31,900 bases of DNA, taken from contig CANPVW010000228.1 in the NCBI GenBank assembly GCA_947581745.1, forward strand, positions 1 through 31,900. The letters run 5' to 3'. The notes under the pieces were generated by a model. It searched no databases. It saw nothing but the letters and a program-made list of their open reading frames with translations, and was not told where the DNA came from. Numbering within the stretch: the first letter of the stretch is position 1; the number at the start of each line of letters is the position of its first letter. The position numbers and the translations under genes were made by a program. The stretch is from Candidatus Benthicola azotiphorus (GTDB taxonomy: Bacteria > Gemmatimonadota > Gemmatimonadetes > Palauibacterales > Palauibacteraceae). Positions 7,777 to 15,123 of the stretch are shown piece after piece.

Positions 7777-9216
7777 ATGGAAACCAGAGTCCTCATCATG
7801 CAGCTCGCCTACCTGCTCTCGGCGGTGCTGTTCATATTCGGGCTGAAGCGCCTCAGCCACCCCGACACCGCGCGAGGCGGTAACCGTCTCGCGGCCGTCG
7901 GCATGCTGCTCGCGATCGTGGCCACGCTCGGCGGCGGGCAGATACTCACCTGGCAGTGGATCATCGCCGGACTGCTGATCGGAGGGATCAGCGGCGGCTT
8001 CATGGCCCGCCTCGTGAAGATGACCGCCATGCCCCAGATGGTGGGCATGTTCAACGGATTCGGAGGTCTGGCCTCCGGCCTGGTCGCGGCCGCGGAGTTC
8101 CTGCGCTACTCCCTCGGAGTGGCGGGCACCGCCGACGTGCCCCTCGACGGATCGATCTCGATCATGCTCGGCACGCTCATCGGCGCGGTGACGTTCTCGG
8201 GCAGCATGGTCGCGTTCGGGAAGCTCCAGGGCATCGTCACCGAGAAAGCGGTGAAGTTCAAGGGACAGCAGTTCCTGAACGCGAGCCTGTTCCTGGGGAT
8301 CATCGCCGTCATGGTCTACCTCGTCCTCATGACTCCCGGGGCGATCGTGGCCTCGAATCCGGGCACCGTCGACCTCCTGTACTACGTCCTGTGGGTCGCG
8401 GCCATGCTGCTGGGGGTCTTGCTCGTGATCCCGATCGGCGGGGCCGACATGCCGGTCGTGGTCTCCCTGTTGAACTCGTACTCGGGCCTCGCGGCGTCGG
8501 CCGCCGGCTTCGTGCTCAGCAACAACGCCCTGATCATCTCGGGAGCGCTCGTCGGCGCGTCCGGCCTGATCCTCACCCGGATCATGTGCAAGGCGATGAA
8601 CCGGTCTCTGGCCAACGTCATCTTCGGCACGTTCGGCCAGACGACGGGCAAGGTGCTCGTCAAGGGCGAGAAGCGGACGATGGCCGACGTGAACGACGTT
8701 CAGCCGGATGACGTGGCGATGCTGCTGGCGTATGCCAAGCAGGTGGTGATCGTTCCCGGCTACGGTCTCGCGGTGGCGCAGGCTCAACACAAGCTGCGCG
8801 AGCTGTGTGACAACCTGGAACACCGTGGGGTGAACGTGAAGTACGTCGTCCACCCCGTGGCGGGCCGCATGCCCGGTCACATGAACGTGCTGCTCGCCGA
8901 GGCCAACGTGCCGTACAACCAGCTGTACGAGCCGGAGGACGTGAACCCGGACATCGCGAACGTGGACGCGTGCCTCGTGGTGGGCGCCAACGACGTGGTG
9001 AATCCCGCCGCCCGGGACGAGCCGTCCAGCGACCTGTACGGCATGCCGATCATCGAGGTGGACCGCGCCAAGCACTGCGTGGTCATGAAGCGCAGCCTCA
9101 ATCCGGGTTTCGCCGGCGTCGACAACGAGCTGTTCTATCTCCGGAACACCATGATGCTGTTCGGCGACGCGGCCGACTCGATCGGACGGATCCTCGAAGA
9201 GGTGAAGCAGTTGTAG
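7777..9216 (+). CDS. pntB: NAD(P) transhydrogenase, subunit beta (membrane domain II plus NADP(H)-binding domain III)
   Basis: Beta subunit of 479 aa, normal length. Residues 1 to about 270 are a chain of hydrophobic helices that form most of the proton channel, including PQMVGMFNGFGGLASGLVAA. The soluble domain III follows, with the NADP-binding motif GYGLAVAQAQ near residue 327, then HPVAGRMPGHMNVLLAEANV, VVGANDVVNPAA and KRSLNPGFAGVDN, all strongly conserved in the family. Together with pntAA and pntAB it forms the full three-gene operon, which makes NADPH for biosynthesis and redox defence or dissipates excess. The start ATG at 7777 has GAGGCAGATAG upstream. A strong GC hairpin follows the stop. 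Confidence 0.97.
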   Translation: METRVLIMQLAYLLSAVLFIFGLKRLSHPDTARGGNRLAAVGMLLAIVATLGGGQILTWQWIIAGLLIGGISGGFMARLVKMTAMPQMVGMFNGFGGLASGLVAAAEFLRYSLGVAGTADVPLDGSISIMLGTLIGAVTFSGSMVAFGKLQGIVTEKAVKFKGQQFLNASLFLGIIAVMVYLVLMTPGAIVASNPGTVDLLYYVLWVAAMLLGVLLVIPIGGADMPVVVSLLNSYSGLAASAAGFVLSNNALIISGALVGASGLILTRIMCKAMNRSLANVIFGTFGQTTGKVLVKGEKRTMADVNDVQPDDVAMLLAYAKQVVIVPGYGLAVAQAQHKLRELCDNLEHRGVNVKYVVHPVAGRMPGHMNVLLAEANVPYNQLYEPEDVNPDIANVDACLVVGANDVVNPAARDEPSSDLYGMPIIEVDRAKHCVVMKRSLNPGFAGVDNELFYLRNTMMLFGDAADSIGRILEEVKQL

Positions 9217-9224
9217 ATGCACCG

Positions 9225-9256
9225 GCCGGCCCGCCGCTCCTGCGCGGCGGGCCGGC
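9225..9256 (+). terminator. GC hairpin after pntB (terminator-like, no T-tract)
   Basis: A perfect 13-bp stem (GCCGGCCCGCCGC at 9225-9237 pairing with 9244-9256) closes a 6-nt loop, starting 9 nt after the pntB stop. No U-run follows, so it is not a textbook intrinsic terminator; it may stop transcription with a factor's help or protect the 3' end of the mRNA. Confidence 0.6.
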
Positions 9257-9396
9257 ATGGTGGCGGCACCGTGTTCCTCCTGCCTATACTTATACGTTCT
9301 TGTTCGACGCAGTTCGAGACGAGCCGCCGCCGTTGCTGCGGGCCCTTCCGAGGTGCCCGGAAGCGACGGCCTGAACCTCCATGGTGAGAGAATACG

Positions 9397-9819
9397 ATGA
9401 GACGACGTCCCCTTCGCGCGCTGGTGCCGGTGGCTCTGCTGACACTCGTCCTGACCGCCGCCTGCGGCAGCGACGATCCCGTGAACCCGCCGGTCGAGAC
9501 CGACCTGTCGGGAACTTACACGCTGGTATCGGTCACCCAGGCAGGCGTCACGCTAACGCCCGCCGAGGGCGCGACCGGCACCCTGACGTTGACCAAGACC
9601 ACGTACGCGATCGATCTGACGATCCCGAGCCCGGCCGGCCCGGTCAACACCGTGGACAACGGCACGTACCAGACGGACGGCAACACCTGGACGCAGGAGT
9701 CGGCCAACGCGGGAGGATTCCAGGGCGTGGGCACGTTCACGCTCGTGAGCGGCACTCTCACGGTCGACGTGACGACCGCCGGTGTCCAGGTCGTGACCGT
9801 GTGGAGCCAGACCAGCTGA
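9397..9819 (+). CDS. Small lipoprotein, lipocalin-like beta-rich domain of unknown function
   Basis: Predicted 140-aa lipoprotein. The Arg-rich N-terminus, hydrophobic core and lipobox LTAAC place the lipidated residue at Cys23; the next residues are GSDDPVNPP, a flexible linker. The mature part is rich in Thr, Val and Gly with alternating hydrophobic residues (DLSGTYTLVSVTQ, GTLTLTKTTYAIDL, GGFQGVGTFTLVSGTLTVDV), which reads as a small beta-barrel or sandwich like lipocalin-type hypothetical proteins. GGTGAGAG lies about 6 nt before the ATG. The TonB-receptor gene follows closely on the same strand, so it may be a surface or periplasmic partner, but this is only proximity. No catalytic motif is visible. 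Confidence 0.8.
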   Translation: MRRRPLRALVPVALLTLVLTAACGSDDPVNPPVETDLSGTYTLVSVTQAGVTLTPAEGATGTLTLTKTTYAIDLTIPSPAGPVNTVDNGTYQTDGNTWTQESANAGGFQGVGTFTLVSGTLTVDVTTAGVQVVTVWSQTS

Positions 9820-9853
9820 ACCTGCGCGGGTGTACCGCGGGAGTTTCACCAGC

Positions 9854-12028
9854 GTGGCTCGATCGATGCTGATCCGGAAGTGCGTGCGGTTCACGATGGC
9901 CGCCGCCTGTCTCCTGACGGCGGCGCCGGGCCTGCAGGCGCAGGTGACCGGCGGCGCGATCGAAGGCATCGTGCGCTCGGCGGAGGACAGCCTCCCGGTA
10001 AGCCAGGCGACCGTCCGGATCGAGCGCACGCCGCTGGGCGTGCTCACGGACGAGGGCGGGTCCTTTCGCCTCGCTCGCCTGGCCCCCGGCACCTATTCGC
10101 TGCAGGTCACCGCTCCGGGATTCGCGGCCGCCAGCCGGGCTGGCGTGGTGGTCGGTGACGGAGAAACCACCCTGCTGGACGTGTACGTCAGTCCCTCCGT
10201 GATCAGCGTGCCGGGACTGGTGGTCACGGCGAGTCGAAGCCGCGAGAACCCCGACGAGTCGCCGGTCAGCGTGTCCGTGTTGGACGGACAGGAGATCCAG
10301 CAGCGAAACGTGAATAACGTGGGCGAGGCGTTGCCCTTCGCCCAGGGCGTGGTCGCCAACGCCGGCCAGCTGGACATTCGCGGGGCTTCCGGACTCTCAC
10401 GTGGGGTCGGAAGCCGGGTCCTGGTCCTGATGGACGGCCATCGCATGTTGAAGGGCGTCGGCTCCGAGGCCGATTTCGAAGCGCTTCCGCTGATGGACGT
10501 CGAGCGCGTCGAGGTGGTCAAGGGCCCGCACTCGTCCCTGTATGGCACCGGAGCGCTCGGGGGCGTCGTGAACGTCATCACGGCTGTGCCCTCGGAGACG
10601 CCCGAAACGGTCGTGCGCGGCTACTTCGGCGCGTACGACACTCCATCCCGCTTTCGCTTCACGGACGAGGCCCTGAGCACGGCCGGGATCGGGATTCAGC
10701 ACTCGCGCCGCATCCGCGGAGTCGGCACGACGCTGTTTCTCGGCGCGGACGGCTCCGACGGCTTTCGGGAGAACGGCGGCTACTCGCGCTGGCAGGGCCG
10801 CGTGAAGACGGTGTTCGGTCCGGACTCGGAGCGGCCACTCGATGCGTTCGTCGACTGGACGCAACGAGATGCTGACCAGTTCTACACGTGGCTCTCCAAG
10901 GATCAGCCGCTGGAAGTGGACCCGGTGGAGTTCGGCGACTGGCTCAGGGAGACGGATGTGACGGTCGGGGCCACGCTGCGACCCGTGATGACCCAGAGCA
11001 CCTCTCTCCAGATCAGGCCGATCTTCGACTACAACGCGGTGCAGAACCACTTCCACGACGGCGACGACAGCCACCACAGCTCCCGCCTTGCCGCCGACGC
11101 ACAGCTGGACCTGGCACCATCGCTCAGGCACGCCGTGACCACTGGCGTCGAGGCTTCGTGGACGGACGTGACGTCGACGATCCTCGTGGTCGATCCGTCC
11201 ATCATCGATCTGGGCGGATACGCACAGGACGAGATTCAGCTCTCGGATCGCTGGCGCGCCGTGGCGGGCCTGCGTCTCGACTACCACGGGGCGACCTCCG
11301 CGGAGTCCGACCTCGTGGCCAGCCCACGGCTCGGAGTGGTCTATCTTCCCTCGAACCCGGTGAGCCTGCGGGCGTCGGTCAGCCGCGGATACCGCGCGCC
11401 GAGTGCGGCGGAGCAGTACACGGCGACCACACAGTTCGGATTCAAGGTCGTGCCCAACCTCGATCTGACGGGTGAGAGGTCGTGGTCGGCGGAGGTCGGG
11501 ACCACGGCACGGGTCGGCCGCTGGCTCCGACTGGACGGCGCCCTCTTCTACAGCGACTTCGACGACCTGATCGAGCCGTCACCGGTCCCGAGCCAACTGT
11601 TCACCTTCCAGTTCCAGAACGTGTCACGCGCCCGCGTCGCGGGTCTCGATGTCGGTGCCGAAGTCGGCCTGTACCGGGACAAGCTCGCGTTCAAGGCCAA
11701 CTATCTCTTTCTGGACTCCGAGGACAAGAGCACGGGAAACCCCCTCCCCTACCGGTCACCTCACAACCTCACCCTGACGGTGTCGGCCTTTCGTGACCTG
11801 ATCGCGGTCGACTACCTGTTTCGCAGCGAGGTGGAGGCCGTTCTCGCCTATCCACTCGACCCCAGGGGGTCGATCTCGGTTGTCGATCTGCGCCTCGCTT
11901 ACCGGATCGGGAACTGGGTCGTGATGGGCAAGGTCGCCAACCTCCTGCAGAGCGAGTACGTGGACATCCAGGAACGCAATCCAGGCGCCAGCCGCCTGTT
12001 CCGCCTCACCGTCATGCCGAGCTTCTAG
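9854..12028 (+). CDS. TonB-dependent outer-membrane receptor with N-terminal carboxypeptidase-regulatory-like domain
   Basis: Outer-membrane beta-barrel active transporter of about 724 aa. After a signal peptide ending near APGLQAQ comes a CarboxypepD_reg-like beta domain (GAIEGIVRSAEDSLPVSQATV through YSLQVTAPGFAA). A TonB box-like/plug start follows (VPGLVVTASRSRENPDESPV), then the plug motifs LDIRGASG, VLVLMDGHR, VERVEVVKGPHSSLYGTGAL and GGVVNVIT. The 22-strand barrel includes SRGYRAPSAAEQY and ends with a C-terminal Phe, as outer-membrane proteins require. The plug resembles BtuB/siderophore receptors; the ligand cannot be named. Start choice is uncertain: GTG 9854 has GGGAG 10 nt upstream, ATG 9866 also fits the signal peptide, and GTG 9830 is less likely. 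The lipoprotein gene lies just upstream. Confidence 0.92.
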   Translation: MARSMLIRKCVRFTMAAACLLTAAPGLQAQVTGGAIEGIVRSAEDSLPVSQATVRIERTPLGVLTDEGGSFRLARLAPGTYSLQVTAPGFAAASRAGVVVGDGETTLLDVYVSPSVISVPGLVVTASRSRENPDESPVSVSVLDGQEIQQRNVNNVGEALPFAQGVVANAGQLDIRGASGLSRGVGSRVLVLMDGHRMLKGVGSEADFEALPLMDVERVEVVKGPHSSLYGTGALGGVVNVITAVPSETPETVVRGYFGAYDTPSRFRFTDEALSTAGIGIQHSRRIRGVGTTLFLGADGSDGFRENGGYSRWQGRVKTVFGPDSERPLDAFVDWTQRDADQFYTWLSKDQPLEVDPVEFGDWLRETDVTVGATLRPVMTQSTSLQIRPIFDYNAVQNHFHDGDDSHHSSRLAADAQLDLAPSLRHAVTTGVEASWTDVTSTILVVDPSIIDLGGYAQDEIQLSDRWRAVAGLRLDYHGATSAESDLVASPRLGVVYLPSNPVSLRASVSRGYRAPSAAEQYTATTQFGFKVVPNLDLTGERSWSAEVGTTARVGRWLRLDGALFYSDFDDLIEPSPVPSQLFTFQFQNVSRARVAGLDVGAEVGLYRDKLAFKANYLFLDSEDKSTGNPLPYRSPHNLTLTVSAFRDLIAVDYLFRSEVEAVLAYPLDPRGSISVVDLRLAYRIGNWVVMGKVANLLQSEYVDIQERNPGASRLFRLTVMPSF

Positions 12029-12060
12029 CGGCAGGGCGGACGGGATGAAGGCACTTTCGA

Positions 12061-12079
12061 CCCGATCGCTCGGATCGGG
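12061..12079. terminator. Short hairpin between the TonB receptor and acyl-CoA dehydrogenase genes
   Basis: CCCGATC at 12061-12067 pairs with GATCGGG at 12073-12079 over a 5-nt loop. It lies in the 65-bp gap between two co-directional genes. It has no T-tract, so termination is uncertain; it ends 14 nt before the next start codon and could instead affect that gene's leader. Confidence 0.3.
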
Positions 12080-12093
12080 GCCAGAATGGATAC

Positions 12094-13983
12094 ATGACCA
12101 TGTCCAATTCGGAACCGAAGCCACCCCGTGAAAAGGTACATGCCAGCGAGCAGGAAGCGCGCCGCGTAGCGGAGGCCGCCCGCCAGAAGAAGTGGGACAA
12201 GGCGACCTTCGTACGCGACCTTTTCCTGGGCCACTTCAGGCTCGATCTCATCGACCCGTACCCCGACCCGGACGAGTTCATCGGCGAACGCTGCCGTTCC
12301 TTCCTCGCCGAGCTGACTCCCTTCCTGCGCACGATCGATTCCGAGGAAATCGATCGAAATCGGAAGATCCCACCCCGCGTCATCGATGAGCTGCGGCGCA
12401 TGGGAGCGTTCGGGATGAAGATCCCCGAGGAATACGGCGGCCTGGGATTCGGTCAGACCGAGTACAACCAGGTCATGGCCACCCTCGGCAGCGTCGACGG
12501 CAGCCTCGTCGCCCTGCTCTCCGCACACCAGTCCATCGGGGTCCCGCAGCCGCTGAAGATGTTCGGCACACCCGAGCAGAAGCAGCGCTACCTTCCGCGC
12601 CTCGCGGCCGGCGCGATATCGGCGTTCGCCCTGACCGAGGAGGACGTGGGGTCCGATCCCGCGCGGCTCAGCACCACCGCGGCCAGGAGTGCCGACGGGA
12701 CTCACTACGTGCTGAACGGAGACAAGCTCTGGACTACGAACGGGACGATAGCGGAACTGCTCGTGGTCATGGCTCGGGACCCCGAATCGCGGAAGATCTC
12801 GGCCTTCATCATCGAGACGAACTGGGACGGGGTCGAGATCACCGAGCGCAACCACTTCATGGGCATCGGCGGAATAGAGAACGCCAATTTCCGATTCACC
12901 GACGTGCGAGTCCCGGCGGAGAATCTGCTGTGGGAAGAGGGCAGAGGACTCAAGCTCGCCCTGATCACGCTGAACACGGGACGACTGTCGATTCCCGCCG
13001 TTGCCGTCGGGAGCGGAAAGACGGCGCTCCGCTTCATGCGGGAGTGGGGAGCGGAGCGGGTGCAGTGGGGTCAGCCGGTCGGACGGCACGAGGCCGTCGC
13101 CCAGAAGATCGCCTTCGCCGCCGCGGAGACGCTGGCCATGGAGGCCGTGGCCGAGCTGTCGGCCCTGATGGTGGATCAGGGGGACTTCGACATCCGTCTC
13201 GAGGCAGCCCTGGCGAAGCTCTACAACACGGAGATGGGCTGGAAGATACTCGACGAGATGGTGCAGACGCTGGGAGGCAGGGGATACGAGCGGGCCGACT
13301 CGCTCCGGGCCCGGGGAGAGAAGCCCGTCCCGGCCGAGCGCATGATGCGCGACTTCAGGATCAATCGGATCTTCGAGGGCTCCAGCGAGATCATGCGCCT
13401 GTTCATCGCGCGCGAGGCGGTCGATCGGCATCTCCAGGTCGCCGGTCCGCTGGTCGAGGGCGATCTCGGCGTCGCCGGCAAGCTGAAGCTCCTCCCGCGG
13501 GTGATCGCCTTCTACGCCACCTGGTATCCGCGGCTGTGGTTCCCGCGGTTCGGGGGCTACGGCAGGTTCGGCCCCCTCTCCGGACACCTTCGCTTCGTGG
13601 ACCGGAGCTCACGCCGCCTGGCGCGCACCCTGTTTCACCTGATGATGCGCCACGGAGCGGGGCTGCAACGCAGACAGATGCTGCTGTTCCGGGCAGTCGA
13701 CGTCGCGACGATCCTGTTCGCCGTCGCCGCCGTGGTCACACGCACCCAGATGCTCGTCCGCACGGGCAGGCCGAATGCCGACCGGGCGGTCGAGCTGGCG
13801 GACCTGTACTGTCGATCGGCCCGCCGTCGAGTCCGGTCCCTGTTCAATGACATCGGGTCGAATGACGACGTCGCCATGTACCGTGAGGCGAGACGGGTGC
13901 TGGACGGCGACTTCGAGTGGATGGAGGAAGGGATCGTCGGGCTGCAGGAGGTCGGTTTGCCGGGAGACGCCGCGACGGATTGA
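12094..13983 (+). CDS. Acyl-CoA dehydrogenase, VLCAD/ACAD9-like with C-terminal extension
   Basis: FAD-dependent acyl-CoA dehydrogenase for the first step of fatty-acid beta-oxidation, 629 aa. The core (about 60-450) has the N-terminal helical domain, the beta domain (FALTEEDVGSDPARLSTTA and LNGDKLWTTNGTIAELLVV) and the C-terminal helical domain, with the catalytic base Glu428 in IFEGSSEI, the position used by most of the family. Residues 450-629 form an extra helical domain, as in mitochondrial VLCAD and ACAD9, where it helps dimerisation and membrane contact; here it contains an aromatic/basic stretch (ATWYPRLWFPRFGGYGRF) that may touch the membrane. Long-chain substrate preference is an inference. 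No ETF or other beta-oxidation gene is adjacent. ATG 12094 is used; ATG 12100 is an alternative. Its stop lies 9 bp from a convergent gene. Confidence 0.93.
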   Translation: MTMSNSEPKPPREKVHASEQEARRVAEAARQKKWDKATFVRDLFLGHFRLDLIDPYPDPDEFIGERCRSFLAELTPFLRTIDSEEIDRNRKIPPRVIDELRRMGAFGMKIPEEYGGLGFGQTEYNQVMATLGSVDGSLVALLSAHQSIGVPQPLKMFGTPEQKQRYLPRLAAGAISAFALTEEDVGSDPARLSTTAARSADGTHYVLNGDKLWTTNGTIAELLVVMARDPESRKISAFIIETNWDGVEITERNHFMGIGGIENANFRFTDVRVPAENLLWEEGRGLKLALITLNTGRLSIPAVAVGSGKTALRFMREWGAERVQWGQPVGRHEAVAQKIAFAAAETLAMEAVAELSALMVDQGDFDIRLEAALAKLYNTEMGWKILDEMVQTLGGRGYERADSLRARGEKPVPAERMMRDFRINRIFEGSSEIMRLFIAREAVDRHLQVAGPLVEGDLGVAGKLKLLPRVIAFYATWYPRLWFPRFGGYGRFGPLSGHLRFVDRSSRRLARTLFHLMMRHGAGLQRRQMLLFRAVDVATILFAVAAVVTRTQMLVRTGRPNADRAVELADLYCRSARRRVRSLFNDIGSNDDVAMYREARRVLDGDFEWMEEGIVGLQEVGLPGDAATD

Positions 13984-13992
13984 GACGACCGC

Positions 13993-14985
13993 TCAGGCGC
14001 GGACGCGGAGCACGACCTTGCCTGCGTTCTGGTTGTCCTCCATGTAGGCGTGCGCCTGGGCGGCCTCCTGGAGGTCGAACACCCGGTCCACGACGGGGAA
14101 CAGCTCTCCGGACTCGAAGCGAGGAAGCAGGTCGGCTCTCGCTCGCCTCGCCAGCTCGCTCTTTTCCTCATCATCGCGCGATCGCATCACGGTGCCGATC
14201 ACGTGCAGTCGCCGCCGGAGCAGTACCCCGAGGTTCAGCTGGGCCATGGTGCCTCCCACGAGCCCCACGAGCACGATGCGCCCGCGCGTGCGAAGGCTGG
14301 CGATGTTGTCCGTCCAGTACGTGGCTCCCACCAGGTCCAGAATGAGGTCGACCCCCTTCCCGTCGGTCTCGCGCCGAACCACGTCCCGGAACGACTTTCG
14401 CCGGTAATCGATGGCAACGTCCAGCGAGAGGCCGCGTTCGTCCAGCGCCTCGAGCTTCCCTGCGGAAGCCGTGCCGAACACCCTCGCGGCACCGAACGCC
14501 CTCGCGACCTGGATCGCGGCGGTACCGACTCCGCTGCCCGCGGCGTGGATCAGGACTGTTTCGCCCGGCCGGAGTCCGCCCTGCAGGACGAGCGCGTCGT
14601 ACGCTGTGCAGAACGCCTCGGGAACGGCAGCCGACTCCACGAACTTGAGGCCCCTCGGCATCGGCACGATGTGCCTCGCGTCGGTCACCAGCATCTCCGC
14701 GTAGCCGCCGCCCCCGACCAGACCCATCACCCAGGAGCCGACGGTCGACTCGTCCACGCCCGTTCCGACACCTTCCACGACACCTGAGAATTCGAGTCCC
14801 GGAATGTCGGGAGGGGCACCCGGAGGGGCAGGATAGGCCCCGCGGCGCTGGAGCAGATCCGCCCGGTTGAGGGCCGTTCCGTAAACCTCGACACGCACCT
14901 GGCCGGGACCCGGGGCCGGCGCCTCCAGGTCCACCAGCTCCAGGACGTCCGGCTCTCCCGGACGAATGATGCGTATCGCCTTCAT
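13993..14985 (-). CDS. NAD(P)H:quinone oxidoreductase, zinc-less MDR family (zeta-crystallin/PIG3-like)
   Basis: Zinc-independent medium-chain reductase of 330 aa, expected to reduce quinones or related enones with NADPH in the cytoplasm. The N-terminal GroES-like catalytic domain begins MKAIRIIRPGEPDVLELVD and contains ALNRADLLQRRGAYPAPPG, a hallmark of the PIG3 branch. The cofactor domain has LIHAAGSGVGTAAIQVARAFGA (Rossmann motif near residue 150) and VDLILDLVG. The structural and catalytic zinc-binding Cys residues of alcohol dehydrogenases are absent. The ATG at 14985 has GGAGG 9 nt upstream; the frame is open far upstream but that part overlaps the divergent molybdoenzyme gene and is not protein-like. 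It shares a 138-bp divergent promoter region with the molybdoenzyme gene. Confidence 0.93.
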   Translation of the reverse strand: MKAIRIIRPGEPDVLELVDLEAPAPGPGQVRVEVYGTALNRADLLQRRGAYPAPPGAPPDIPGLEFSGVVEGVGTGVDESTVGSWVMGLVGGGGYAEMLVTDARHIVPMPRGLKFVESAAVPEAFCTAYDALVLQGGLRPGETVLIHAAGSGVGTAAIQVARAFGAARVFGTASAGKLEALDERGLSLDVAIDYRRKSFRDVVRRETDGKGVDLILDLVGATYWTDNIASLRTRGRIVLVGLVGGTMAQLNLGVLLRRRLHVIGTVMRSRDDEEKSELARRARADLLPRFESGELFPVVDRVFDLQEAAQAHAYMEDNQNAGKVVLRVRA

Positions 14986-15123
14986 TCGATGATCCCTCCC
15001 GAATCTGTGTCTACCGGGCGAGGCCGAGATGGGTCCATGCCCGGCCCTGCTTGACCTGAGCCGACTTTGTGTCCCAACGTGCGGCCGGCAGCGATCGAGA
15101 ACCCGCGCACGGAGGTCGGCCGG

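Noticed and set aside
7708..9258. Long open frame antisense to pntB (about 516 codons)
   Set aside because: It mirrors pntB exactly and is extremely His/Asp/Arg-rich, as expected from the opposite strand of GC-rich coding DNA.
9285..9296. TATACT/TATACG as a -10 element for the lipoprotein gene
   Set aside because: No -35-like hexamer lies at the right spacing, so the AT-rich patch alone is too weak to call.
12025..13587. Long open frame antisense to the acyl-CoA dehydrogenase
   Set aside because: It is a shadow of the real gene; it has no recognisable motif and skewed composition.
15067..15123. N-terminal extension of the molybdoenzyme from GTG 15067, checked for a Tat signal
   Set aside because: The 19 extra residues contain no twin-arginine motif or hydrophobic core, and the ribosome binding site favours 15124.
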